Under the pieces are notes generated by a model, which saw only the letters and a program-made list of their open reading frames with translations, ran no database searches and had not been told where the DNA came from. A stretch of 64,000 nt of DNA, taken from positions 853,501 to 917,500 of the forward strand of contig JAJTWR010000374.1 in NCBI GenBank assembly GCA_021613335.1. Direction: 5' to 3'. How positions within the stretch are numbered: the first letter of the stretch is position 1; every line of letters begins with the position of its first letter. Source of the DNA: Whitmania pigra (taxonomy: Eukaryota; Annelida; Clitellata; Hirudinida; Haemopidae). Positions 26,465 to 38,912 of this stretch are shown one piece after another. The translations under genes were made by a program, and so were the position numbers.

Positions 26465-29224
26465 GAATTGGACTGAAATATCATCATCATCATCATCCTT
26501 TTATTAACATCTTTTTGATAATTTTCTAATTTTGTAGCATTTTTTTTTAAAAATCACGTCAAATGCTGACTTTTTGTTGAGCAATTCCTAAAGTACGGGT
26601 AAGAAGAATGCTATTTTTGTACGAATTAGTAAGCATAATTCGATTAAAAATCACCTGCTACAGATAAAATGCAACTAATACTTCAAAAGGGAACGCACTC
26701 GGGTGGGGCGCTATATAAATGGTGGATTTAGAAAAAAAAGTGCCTTTCTACATCCTGCCCGGATAGATAAGGTAAGGCACTCAAAAAAGCGGATACATTT
26801 GCATACGAAGACGTGCAAGAAATATTTTCACGTAATACCCAAAATTTAAAGTCTAGTCCGGTGCACAACGACGTAACTATTGTGCTAAAAATGAACTGCT
26901 CATCGAAAAGTTACAAGTAACGCGGATCGATGCTGAAGTGAATAATAACTTAAATCAACAATTATTTAGTAAAATACTTAAGTACATAACTATGCAAATA
27001 CTAACTGAACCCGGAAATAGTGTTTAGCGCGTTATTTTAAATTTAAATATCAATTCCATCTTTAAGTTGGTGCTGAAGTTGATCAAGCGATGCAAGTAGT
27101 TTTGCATTTCAGTAAATAGGCTTGTTAATGAGGCAAAATGTGGTATTATTTTCAAAAGGGAACTTTAGAATTAAAGCAGACAAACAAAGTAAAACGTTTT
27201 CAAGATCTCTCGGAACCCTTAACCTAATAACTAGATAGTTAATAACGCAGTTCTTAATAGTACAGTTCTTAACAGTGCAGTTCTTAATAGTACAGTTCTT
27301 AACAATACAGTTCTTGACAATGCAATTTTTAAATATAATAATGAGTTACAGCAGGATGAACACAAATGTGGGCCTAATGCGAACCTAAGCTCTCTGATTT
27401 TAACTGATTCTATGCTGTATACACAGTACCTGTAAAATTTTAAAAAATAGCCATTGATAACCTATCGCTTGAAAACATAGATAACATTCATAAGATGGTC
27501 CTAAATCAAATTATGCATAGTATTGGCAATCCCTGCATTGTAGGTTACTCTTTAAGATCTGAAATCAGGATTTCTAAATTTTTTTTTTTTGTGAAAAGTG
27601 TTTCTGTTTGAAATTTAATAATTCGATCTCAGGTAAATTATCGTGACCGGACAATTAGTCGCAGGACAATGCGTAGCAATAAAAATATTTCAACTTAAAA
27701 GATCCCTAAATACGATTCAATAGTCAGGCTAAGACAAAACATTCGTTTTAACGTGTTTAGAGATAAACAGGGAGAGTTTATAAAAATGTTGCAGAAAAGG
27801 AAATGTAAATATTTTAAATACTTTAATCGTAAATTTAAATATTTTAAAATGATTTCGTGATTTTTAGATAAGAAAGAAATCATAATTCGTAAAAAATCAC
27901 ATAAAAACAATGATTTCAAATCAAAATAAATCACAAAATTTGGTCCAAGTCATCTCAGTTATGCAACGGACTATAATCAAATAAATAAATAAATAAATAA
28001 GATGATTTTGGATTGTCACTTGGACATTCGTGTTATTTAATTACTGAGTATCCAGTGGAGACTTTTTCCGTAGCTATCCTGCTGCGAATTTTTTTACAAT
28101 TAACAATTATTTATAGTGGTTAAAAAGACCTGGATCTGTGTAATAACCACTCTTTTTATTATTAATAACCAAATTTACTTAAGTACATTTTAAATTTATC
28201 TACTGTGTCCGCATGGATGGTTTCCTTATCTAGTTTATTCCTTAAGGAAACCACCATTTATTGTCCTCGCATCATAAATTATTACGCAATCCGATGGATT
28301 TGGGCGTTCCAAGTCTAGAATTTCGATTCTAAATTCTGAAATTGTCTAGACAGAATTAAAGAGGTCATCTCAACAATTTATGATAGGGTTTACACCTCAG
28401 GCAAAAGCTGAAATAACATTCCAACCCACGCACACTCAAGTGAATGAGATTGTCCTGAGACAATATCAATATTTTTTCAATAAAAATTTGCTTTCAATAT
28501 TTTTAAGTAATAATTTTCTTTTCTTTGCAATTTTTCTCGCTGACAATTAAGTTGAATATGCCCCAATACTTTTTAATTAAGAAACCAGTAATTTGATAAT
28601 ACAAAAAAATATTTTGTTGTAATGTAAATATCAGAACAATAATAACAGTTATTATTTCTGGTAACTTATTTTAGTCCTTTAATAATAATAATAATCGCAT
28701 TTATAGTTAAATAATAATAACAATATAAATGGAAATATAATGCATTGACATCTTCATAATTCTGTAAAATTTCAGAACAATAGAGAATTTAAACCACTAA
28801 TAGTCAAAAATGTCATTCAAGAGATAAATCAAAAATTTTTTAAGATTTTATTTATAAAATAAATACACAATGATAAAATTTTTACTAATAAATCTAGGCG
28901 TCATGATTCAAAGAAAAGGTCATATTGAGTACTATTCGTAACATTAAAAACATCACGTAGCCAAACATTCTATGTTGTAAATGTATTAACAATTAATAGG
29001 CAATCATCAAACAAAATATTTATTTATTGAAAAATTGAAATAATTGTAAAAATAAAGCATGTATTACATTAAAAATAAATATAAAGCCGAAACTATTGAT
29101 TGTCATATTTACATTTTTAAATAAGCTTCATAATAATAAAAATACTTATTGGAATACTTATTAATTACAGCTAAATAAATATAGATTTAAAATATTTGAT
29201 TGAAAATTAAATTCCTGATCCTAT
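26465..29224. other. TONSL 3' flank and intergenic DNA
   Basis: Contains a SINE 3' part, a short repeat array at 27247-27330 (ACAGTTCTTAA units) and a repeat end CAGTTATGCAACGGACTATA followed by (ATAA)n at 27956-28000. Versions of that end recur near 14690, 48450 and 50735. No gene supported. Confidence 0.55.
26686..26790 (+). mobile_element. SINE 3' part
   Basis: GGGGCGCTATATAAATGGTGGATT, then AGTGCCTTTCTACATCCTGC and AAGGCACTC. This matches the 3' half of the copy at 63172-63365; the tRNA-like head is absent. Confidence 0.7.
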
Positions 29225-29870
29225 TGAAATTCACAATAAATGTTCGCAGTAAAAACACAGAGAAAAGCAATATTGCAAAGTTTGCAAATATTGCGCAGTT
29301 AATAACGAACTTGTTAACAAACTGAATGTTCCTGGTTCACGTGAGCAGTCAACCGTGGTTCCATTGGAAGATTTTAAAAGAAGAAATTCTATTTTAGAAA
29401 TACTTCCTGTGCTTCTTCGGACTTCTTCGTTTCGCCAGAAAGTTTCTTCATAAAAATAATCACAAAGATCGATCAATTTTAGTACTGGTTTTTATTTCTT
29501 TAATTTATAGTTTTAATATTTTTAACAAAAAATATATTTTAATAAAACATGTTTTAATATTTTTAACAAAAAATGTATTTCAATAAAACATGTTTTGATA
29601 TTTTTAACAAAAAAAGTTATCTTGCGATGAACTTTCTGCTAAAAGTGAAAGCTTTACTATTATTTGTTCGACTTCATATTACATTTGATTCCAAACTTTA
29701 TAAATGTTTATGCCCTTATTTTGTTTTCATTATTATTTATTGTTTTATTTGTCCTTATTATTTATTGTTTTGTTTGTCGTTATTATTTATTGTTTTATTT
29801 GTCGTTATTATTTATTTTGATTCAAAGAAACCTGCAATAAGGCGTGGTTAGATTGCAACAGTTTTTAAAA
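29225..29870 (+). repeat. Segmental repeat block X, copy 1
   Basis: Block of about 640 bp with GCAGTTAATAACGAAC, TTCTTCGGACTTCTTCGTTT, GATGAACTTTCTGCTAAAAG and a TTATTATTTATTGTTTTATT array. Very similar to 35830-36530, and more distantly to 35035-35570, 40495-41060 and 44400-44830. A copy precedes each of genes E-H by about 1.3-2.2 kb. Confidence 0.85.
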
Positions 29871-31185
29871 CGATAGGCGATAGTCAAGTGATCTGGCTTG
29901 TCGAGTTTAAAGCTGTTTCTATAGCTTTTAATTTTAATCACACGTGAAGTTCTTTTTAAAATAAAATAAAATGCTTTGACTGTTTAGGAATTTTAAATTA
30001 TAAACAACTTCGAATGATCTGAAAAGAAAATGTTAAAATGTCCCCATCATGACATGATTAATCGCTTTAAACTTATTTCAAGAAATCGGAGACATAAACA
30101 AAAATACAATATCGAAAACATCATAATATTATAATAATATTTGATAATATTTTTTATTAACTTACCTTAATTAGAAACAAGTTATTATCTACTGTAAATA
30201 GCAAAGAATTTCAATTACTTTGTTGGACTATTAATTATTGGTTAGACTATCGTAACTGGATAGATTTGAGAAATACGTGTTTTGGGACGAAGCTTTCCGT
30301 CGATGTCGATATTATAATAATTTGTTTTTTATTACGTTTATTCAAATCCGCGGCACTATTTAAGTTGGCACAATCACTTTCAATGATAGATGAAGTTTTT
30401 CAACCAAAATGATGCCATTTGATTTACCAACGTTAAGTCTGTTCATTGGGATTACATTGGTTTTTCACATAGCGCTTGGCTGTCTTTCATCATGAATTTC
30501 TTTCCCATGCTTCTTAAGACGACAAAGGAAATTATAAACTATTAATGATATCCCACTTGATCAGTCACAAAACCAATTTTTTCCAAAAGGGGAGGAGATA
30601 CGCATCCCTACGCATTAGAATGGGAATCGCCATCCAATGGCTTTATCGAAAATATTTAAGTAAACATCTTTTAAAATGTCCAGAATTAAATGGTATATTA
30701 TATATCTAATTTTTTATATTTAATATTAAATTCTACAGAGGTTTATCACAAAGACATTAGTCTCCTTAACCACTACAAATTAATATTATGTTACGTGATG
30801 TTATGTTATTCCGTAATAATCTACAATCTCAACAAGTGCTCTCGGTATAACCTCCAGTGGCGACTGTCAACGTAATATTTTATTGCTTAGCAATTTTATG
30901 GCTTGGCAGTTTATGAGATTTTATAGCGGAATTTCCTTAGGTATGCACTTAATTTTATAATCCGTAATTATTGAAATCTATGATATCATCAAATTTCATC
31001 ACAGTATTAGTAAACGTTTATTAATGCCCTGCGAATTCAATAAGGCATGATTTACGTCAAGATAAAATTACTGAAATATGTTTAAGTTGTTGCAATTCAT
31101 CATGCTACAATAATCAAAAGCAATCAAAAGCAAGTTCTATTTATGCTTTCAATCCCAGACATGTGTCCTTCCTCCTTGAAATGTG

Positions 31186-31193
31186 TATATAAG
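31186..31193 (+). promoter_or_regulatory. TATA box of copy E
   Basis: TATATAAG preceded by the block CAATCCCAGACATGTGTCCT that is shared with copy F. A short leader ending CTTAG/GTGAAC and the acceptor CTACTTGGCAG near 31395 imply a non-coding first exon. Confidence 0.65.
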
Positions 31194-31416
31194 GAGTATC
31201 ACAAATGCTTACCAATCAGAAGTGAGAAATACCTTAGGTGAACAGATTGATATTGGTATTTCTTGCATCTATGTATATTGTCTAGTAATAAATATAATAG
31301 ATTATTGAGTACTTCTTCCTACCATCAGTATAACATGTTTATTGAAATTTTGAGATAAATGAGCTTATTCATGATTTTATTTTTCTACTTGGCAGATCCG
31401 AAATAGTTCTTAATCA

Positions 31417-32095
31417 ATGATGAAGCTTATGTTTGCCTGCCTAGTTTTACTGGCTGTTGCATCTTTTGCCTCAGGTAATTGAAATGAGTTTAAATATTCG
31501 CTTAATCGTCTGCGTCTTCATTTTTATTCCTAATTAATGTTTTTCTATCCAACTCAAAGTGGGGTTTCTTGGTACAACTGCGGGTTTTTTTAATAAGTTT
31601 AAATAATTGCTTAATCGCCTGAGTTTTGTTTTTTGCTTAATTATTATTTTTTCTATCACAGCTCAAGGGTACAGCTGCGGGGTTGATAACCCTTGCGGAA
31701 ACTCAAGCACTCTTTTCTACTATCCTTACTATTACCCTCAGTACTTCATCCAGTGTGGCCTAACTGCTGAGCAATGTTACTACAAGCTCTGTAGATCTGG
31801 AACATTATGGAATCAAGATGTACTCACATGTGTTCATGATCCAACTGTGCCGCCCCCTGCTCCTGTTCTTCCTGTTTGGCCTCAACCTCCATACATTAAT
31901 GGCACTTTCAACTGTGGAAGTAAGAATCCATGCACAACTGAAAATGCAGCACAAAACAGATTTTACTTTTCACATGATGTTGCTGGCAAATACGTTCAGT
32001 GCGACAAATCCCAACACTGTTACACCATGGACTGCCGTACCGGAGAAGTTTGGGACGCTTGGGGTTACACGTGCATCAAGCCAGGCATAAAATAA
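31417..32095 (+). CDS. Secreted two-domain CBM14-like protein (copy E)
   Basis: Coding exons 31417-31474 and 31662-32095 encode 163 residues. Exon 1 is a signal peptide (MMKLMFACLVLLAVASFAS), phase 1. Mature protein: AQGYSCGVDNPCG, Tyr-rich FYYPYYYPQYFIQC, CRSGTLWNQDVLTC, linker VPPPAPVLPVWPQPP, then NPCTTENAAQNRFYF and GEVWDAWGYTC. Two CBM14-like Cys modules; inferred to be secreted and chitin- or matrix-associated. The intron holds a remnant of an extra exon 2 start at about 31550-31590. The acceptor used (CTATCACAG) is the one that gives the in-frame protein. AATAAA signals overlap the stop and recur at about 32229. Confidence 0.88.
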
Positions 32096-35034
32096 ATAAC
32101 TGGGAAAAGCTGGACGCCTTGAAGAAATTGAACTTTATGACTAATATTCATTCATTAAATTAATATTTAACAGTTTAACCTGAAATGTGCTAAATTGAGA
32201 ACATTTGAAAATTATGAGTTATTTTTTAAATAAATATTCAAAATTTAGCTTTTGATTTTTTAGTTTGTTTTAAATCGTTTTTATCCAACTGCGCTTGGAG
32301 CTTAGTTGCTCCAATTCCAATCAAATCCAAATCTTCAAAATTCATTTGTTTTCTGATTCTCCTACTAGAAGTTTCCAAAAACCGAATTTTCCTAAGTACC
32401 TTTTACCTCAAAATTTTAACTAAAATTTTTATTTTTAACTAAAAACCGAGAAGCTTCTTATTTTTCATGTCTCAAGTTTCCTAAATTTATTTTTGGATTT
32501 TTAAATGGTTTTACATATTTTTTGGTAATTGTTCAATAAATCTTTATGATTATTGGCACTTTCCTGTTCTAATGTTTCTCAATCTTTTATTTCTGAATAA
32601 TGGAATTTACTCTGACAATACTGAACTGAAACCAGTGCGGGATCTAAGCATGGTCGGGCTGAACCACTGCACAGGGGATCACCACCAGCCAGTAACTCTT
32701 TTTAAATGCTTGTCAGCTTGTCAGCTTGTTAAGGTTGATAGAAGTTGGTTTGCAATGTGGATCATTCGCCAACCAGACTTCATGATGAAACCAAACCATT
32801 GGCCGGGAAATGCAGTGTTGTCGGGAGAAATGGGCCGACTGCGGACTTGCAAAGTAACATGAACTGCGGTCCAAACCGCGGCCTCAAAAAGGCTTGCGGA
32901 AAGAGTCCGTAAATTTCTATCTCCGGCTGCAGTTACAACAAAATTATAAGGCCCTTAAGGACACATTATCTTTTTGTGATAACTCGTTAAATATAAGTTC
33001 AATATTACTCAATTTTTTATATAATAACTTTTTATGGTAGACAAAACATCCTGAAAAATTTTATAAAAATGTAACGAGTAGATCTTGTAAAATATGCAGA
33101 ATAGCATTTTATTAAGACGGTGTGAAGAAGCCACTGAGAGCTTTCATGACCGCTGTAGGCAAACTGGGAAGGGGGCGATCGATGTAATAAGGCCATTGAG
33201 AGCTTTCGCAGTCGCTCTAGTCCGGGCAGCAGTGACCGGTACAACAAGGCCAACGAGTGCCTCTCATAGCCAGCGGTAAGAGTTGGGTCCAGCAAGACCA
33301 AACCAACAGGGACAACCGGCTGATCCTCATCGGATGCGGCCCGCCCCCAAAAAACGTAAGGAGACTCAAAGGGCCGAAACGTTTGAAGACGGGGGAAACT
33401 CCTCTAAAGCGGAGTAATAAGTAAAAAAAATGTTATTCTTCTTTGTTTGGTTGCATGTTTACTACCTTCTATATCAACATACAAAGACATCAGCCATCAC
33501 ATGATATCCTTCTATCTGCATTTCCAGTAGCTTTTCCCTGAACGTTTGCATGGATTAGGACTGGATGGACGGGACTGTCATGAATCTGCAAACCTTTTGA
33601 TGTTTGGAATTCTTCATTATAGTATTCACTCTTAACAGGGGATGATATCGAAGAAGGACCGAGGTGTATGTATGTATATTTAATGAACGTCTATTCCATA
33701 ACTACAGTTGAGTAGTGCAGAAAGACTAACAAAGTCATTCATCTGTGTGGGAGTTTTTAAGGCGTGTCTGTATTGTTTACTTTTTTAATTGTTTTAATGT
33801 TTCTGAAGTAATTTCAAGTTGATTTTATTGCTGATTTCACTATCTTCCAACCTGTTGTTGTTGTCCAAAACCATGTTCTTGGCCAACAAGTTTTCAAATT
33901 TTATCGTCAAGGGATTTCCAGGTTTACTTTTCAATTTGTTTAGCCTGTTACTTCTTTCAGAAGCATTAACATAAGTTATTTTATTTTTTCCAACATCTTC
34001 TTTGAAGTTGTACACTTTAATATTGTTATGTCTTTTAAATCTTTTATTATTCATTTCAATCCTCGTATTTGTCTCAACAACTGATTTTTTAACTGCTCCA
34101 TCATCTGAAATAATTGAAATGTCTACATTACTTTTGAATAAGACCCTTCCTTTGTTACCTGTTTACTTTCTTCCAGGTTCTTGATGGAATTTGTTTTTAA
34201 GTATGCAGTGGCGGATTTAAGGGGGGGGGGGGGGGTCATGCCCCCTGTCATTTTTAAAGTTTAAGAAAAAAAAGTTAGCTGGGGCCTGGGTATAAAATTC
34301 ATGTAGATATGATACTTGTTAACGTATTAACAGTGTCATTTTCTGCATTTCTTCAACTTTTAAAAACAAATATTTCCAATGCTAGCATGAAAATTCATTG
34401 ATGGAAAAGATGACCTCTGAAAGTTTTACAACCAAGGCGTTTGCCCCCTGGAAAAGCTAAAACGACATCCCTGTGTTTGAGAAGGTAGAACAAGAGAACG
34501 AGTATAAGAAGAAACTTGCAATGATTCAAGTATGATTACGGATGATCCTTCCTTTTGAAAGGTGCATCCTAACGATCTGCTAGCAGAGCAGCAAACCTGG
34601 AGTGAATGATTGGGTGGACGGGCAGATGGATGGATGGCCTACCTGCCAGCCCAAGTGATAGTGAAAGCAGTTCTAAATGACATTCGTGGTCAGACATTTG
34701 ACAAAGAATAAGGAAACATTACTATTTCTTAAGTCTAAGTATTTTAAGAGCTGCTTTATTCCTCAAAGGTGCTCCAAGTATCGTAATCTTTTGTTTATTA
34801 TGATGAATTATTATGAGTTATCATGAACTGTTAATACCAGGCTTCGGTGGACGAGTGATTAAGACTTTGGCCTTGGTGCGACCCTATTACGAGCTCACAT
34901 CCCAGCATCTCTCAGGAGTTTTTATAAAGTAATACCTAATGATTTTATTCCATCTTTGGCAAAGATTTTCAAAACCGATTTTAAATATTTAATAGAAAAA
35001 TAAATTTATAATTCTAGTTACAAAAACCGTCTGA
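32096..35034. other. Copy E downstream duplicon and intergenic DNA
   Basis: 32100-32860 is near-identical to the flank of copy F (38930-39570). A GC-richer stretch at about 33100-33430 (CCGAAACGTTTGAAGACGGG near its end) looks foreign to its AT-rich surroundings and may be a transposon remnant. A degraded hAT-like element starts at 34206. No gene supported. Confidence 0.5.
34206..34473 (+). mobile_element. Possible degraded hAT-like non-autonomous DNA transposon
   Basis: Begins CAGTGGCGGATTTAAG followed by a G-run and CATGCCCCCT, a terminus widely seen in animal hAT-type elements. A GCCCCCTGG near 34444 may be the start of the opposite, decayed end. No target duplication is visible. Confidence 0.4.
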
Positions 35035-35570
35035 AATTCTTGCAATAAAGATACAGGAAATATTGCAAACTTCGTAATACTGCAAGTGTTTCGCGAATAA
35101 TGAACACATTTTGCAAAGCGGCTGTTCTTTTCTCAGCGAAGCATCCAATAGCGGTTCCTTTTGTAAATTTTACCAGAAGTAAATCTAATTTTAGAAATAC
35201 TTCCTTAACTTTTTAGGTTTTCTTTGGGAAGTTTTTTTCACAAAACAATCTCAGAACTAGATCAAGTTTTGTATCGGTTTTATTTCATTGTTTTGAATTT
35301 TTTTTAATATATTTAATCAAAACGTTCTTGCGATGAACTTTCTGCTAAAAATGAAAAATAATTATCAGATTTACTATTTATTGTATTACTTGTTCGAACT
35401 CATATTATAATTAATCCCAATTGTTATTTTAAAAAATCTAATTTCTTTTTGCACTTATTTTATTCGTATCGTTTTTATTTGTCGTTATTATTTATTTCAA
35501 TTCAAGAAATCTTGCAATAAGACGTCATTAGGCTTCAAAAGTTTTTAATGAATGAGCATAAGCGTTATCA
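35035..35570 (+). repeat. Segmental repeat block X, copy 2 (diverged)
   Basis: Shares GATGAACTTTCTGCTAAAA, AGTAAATCTAATTTTAGAAA and the end AATCTTGCAATAAGACGTC. It lies directly before copy 3 of block X. Confidence 0.7.
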
Positions 35571-35829
35571 CGTTGTCCAGTTAGTCGTCCTTAACCTTAT
35601 TTGTAGCGCTTAATTTTAATCACGGTAATATGAGGCTATCTTTAACTAACGAAACGTTTGACATTAAAATTACAAACAACTTTGATTTATCTGAAAGTCA
35701 TAAACATTATCATCGTATTATCGTATTAAACATGTCACCATAAATCCTAAATTTCAATTACTGGTTAGACATCTAAAGATAGTAGTGAGAGTTAAGAAAT
35801 TGGGGCTTTATGTTGACGTTGATGCTAAA

Positions 35830-36530
35830 ATAATTTGTTTCTTCTATTTCATTACAGAAGTAAGCAATATTGCGAAGTTTGCAAATATTGCGCAGTTAAT
35901 AACGAAATTGTTAACAAACTGAATGTTCCTGGTTCACGTGGGCAGACAACCGTGGTTCCGTTGGAAGATTTTAAAATAAGAAATTCTATTTTTAGAAATA
36001 CTTCCTGTGCTTCTTCGGACTTCTTCGTTTCGCCAGAAAGTTTCTTCATAAAAATAATCTCAAAGATCGATCAATTTTAGTACTGGTTTTGATTTCTTTA
36101 ATTTATAGTTTAATATGTTTTAATATTTTTTACAAAAAAGTTATCTTGCGATGAACTTTCTGCTAAAAGTGAAAGAAATGATTGGTTTTATTATTATTTG
36201 TTTGACCTCGTATTATATTTGATTCCAGATTTTGCAAATTTTTTGGCCTTATTTTGTTGCCATTATTTTTTATTGTTTTATTTGTCGTTATTATTTATTG
36301 TTTTATTTGTTCTTATTATTTATTGTTTTATTTGTTCTTATTATTTATTGTTTTATTTGTTCTTATTATTTATTGTTTTATTTGTTCTTATTATTTATTG
36401 TTTTATTTGTTCATATTATTTATTGTTTTATTTGTTCTTATTATTTATTGTTTTATTTGTGCTTCATATTTATTTTAATTCAATTAATCCCTCAATAAGG
36501 AATCGTTAGGCTCCAACAGTTTTTAAAAAG
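35830..36530 (+). repeat. Segmental repeat block X, copy 3
   Basis: Near-identical to 29225-29870; belongs to the copy F duplicon. It contains an expanded TTATTATTTATTGTTTTATT minisatellite at about 36247-36475. Confidence 0.85.
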
Positions 36531-38086
36531 ATAGGCGTTGTCACGTGATCCGGCTTGTCGAGTTTAGGTTTGTTTCTATAGCTTTTACTTTTAATCACAC
36601 GTGAAGTTGTTTTTAAGAATAAAGTAAAATCCTTTAAGTATTTAAGAATTTTAAATTATAAACAACATTGAATGATCTGAAAAGGCGCTAAAATGTCCCC
36701 ATCAATCTTTAATGACATGATTAATCGCTTTAACCTTATTTCAAGAAATCGGCGACATAAACAGTAATATAATATCGAAAACATTATAATATTATAATAA
36801 TATTTTATAATATTGGTTATTAACTTACTTTATTTAAAAACAAGTTATTATCTACCACAAATGGCAAAGAATTTCAATTACTTTGTTGGACTATTAATTA
36901 TTGGTTAGACTATCGTGACTGGATAGATGTGAGAAATACGTGTTTTGGGACGAAGCTTTCCGTCGACGTCGATATTATAATAATTTGTTTTTTATTACGT
37001 TTATTTAACTTCGTGGCACTATTTAAGTTGGCACAATCACTTTCAATGATAGATGCAATTTTATCAACCAAAATGCTGCCATTTAATTTACCAATTCAAC
37101 AGTGTTGACTGGGATTCCATTGGTTCTTCACATAGCGCTTGGCTGTCCTTCATCATGAATATCCTTCCCATGCTTCTTAAGATGACAAAAGAAATTATAA
37201 ACTATTAATGCCATCCTACTTGATCTGTAGTTTTTCCAAAAGGAGAAGAAATATGTTGTAAGCACTAGAATGGGAATCGGCATCCAATGGCTTTATTTCA
37301 GAAGAGGGGAGATATAGTTATCAAAAATATTTAAGTAAACATCTTTTAAAATGTCTAGAATTAAATGGTCTATTAAATATCAAATATTTTATATTTAATA
37401 TCTAATATTCAATATTAAATTAAAATTTAAAATTAAATTCTACAGAGGTTTATCACACAGACATTAGTCTCTTTAACCACTACAAATTAATAATGTTACG
37501 TGATGTTATGTTATTCCGTAATAATCTACAATTTGAACAAGTGCTTTCGGTATAACCTGCAGTTGCGACGTGCAAAGTAATATTTTATTGCTTAGCAATT
37601 TCATGGCTTGGCTGTTTTTGAGATTTTATAGGGAAATTTCCTTAGGTCTGCACTTAATTTTATAATCCGTAATTATTGAAATCTATAATATCATTAAATT
37701 TCATAATAAACGTTTATTAATATTTTATGTTTTAAATTTAAACATATTGCGGGCATCCAAAATAAAACGTTTTAATTTATTTAATAACTTTCTCTAAAAT
37801 CGCAAAACAATGTTTATTTGCTTCACCATATATCAAAACCAGACTTGATTGGCTGTTAATACTGTAGATGGTTTTCCCTAAATTGCAGTGGCAACAAACA
37901 AAGGAAGAAAATTTGAAAACTCCCATGCCGTGCGAATTCAGTGCGGCATGATTTAGGCCAAGATAAAAATACTAAAATATTTTTAAGTTGTTGCAATTCA
38001 TCATTCTACAACAATCAAAAGCAATCAAAAGCAAGTTCTATTTATGCTTTCAATCCCAGACACGCGTCCTTCCTGCTTGAAATGTG

Positions 38087-38094
38087 TATATAAG
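38087..38094 (+). promoter_or_regulatory. TATA box of copy F
   Basis: TATATAAG in a promoter block almost identical to that of copy E (GTATCACAAATGCTTACCAA follows in both). Confidence 0.65.
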
Positions 38095-38328
38095 GAGTAT
38101 CACAAATGCTTACCAATCAGAAGTGAGAAATACCTTAGGTGAGCAGATTGGTAATGGTATTTCTTACACCTATGTATATTATCTAGTAATAAATATAATA
38201 GATTATTGAGTACTGCTTTCTACCATGAGTATAACATGTTTAAATTAAGCTTTCTGAAATTATGAGATAAATGAGCTTATTCATGATTTTATTTTTCTAC
38301 TTGGCAGATCCGAAATAGTTCTTAATTA

Positions 38329-38912
38329 ATGATGAAGCTTTTGTTTGCCTGCCTAGTTTTCCTGGCTGTTGCATCTTTTGCCTCAGGTAATTGAAATGAG
38401 TTTAAATATTCGCTTAATCGTCTGCGTCTTCATTTTTTATTCCTAATTAATATCTTTCTATCACAGCTCAACCTGGGGTTTCTTGGTACAGCTGCGGGTA
38501 TTACAATCCCTGCGGAAACTCAAGCACTCTTTTCTACTATCCTTTCTATTACCCTCAGTACTTCATCCAGTGTGGCCAAGCAGCTAATCAATGTTTCTAC
38601 GTGCGCTGCAGAACTGGAACAATATGGAATCAAGATGTACTCACTTGTGTTCATGATCCAACTGTGCCGCCTCCTGCTCCTGTTCTTCCTGTATGGCCTT
38701 ACGCTCCATACATTAATGGCACTTTCAGCTGTGGAAGTAAGAATCCATGCACAACTGAAAATGCAGCACAAAACAGATTTTACTTCTCACATGATGTTGC
38801 TGGCAAATATGTTCAGTGCGACAACTTCCAAAAGTGTTTCACCAGGGACTGCCCATTCGGAGAAGTTTGGGACGCTTGGGGTTACACGTGCATCAAGGCA
38901 GCCAGAAAATAA
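38329..38912 (+). CDS. Secreted two-domain CBM14-like protein (copy F)
   Basis: Coding exons 38329-38386 and 38467-38912 encode 167 residues. Signal peptide MMKLLFACLVFLAVASFAS. The mature part starts AQPGVSWYSCGYYNPCGN and has YPFYYPQYFIQCGQ, CRTGTIWNQDVLTC, the linker VPPPAPVLPVWPYAP, and a second module ending GEVWDAWGYTC, with extra Cys in both modules. The duplicon around it (about 35.83-39.57 kb) is a recent copy of that around E. Unlike E it keeps the extra PGVSW segment at the exon 2 start, also seen in H. Secreted, chitin- or matrix-binding by family inference. AATAAA lies near 39048. Confidence 0.88.

Noticed and set aside
29231..29476. 81-codon minus frame in block X
   Set aside because: Shared with the 36-kb copy only because the DNA is duplicated; the plus frame with the Cys motif is at least as plausible and neither is proven.
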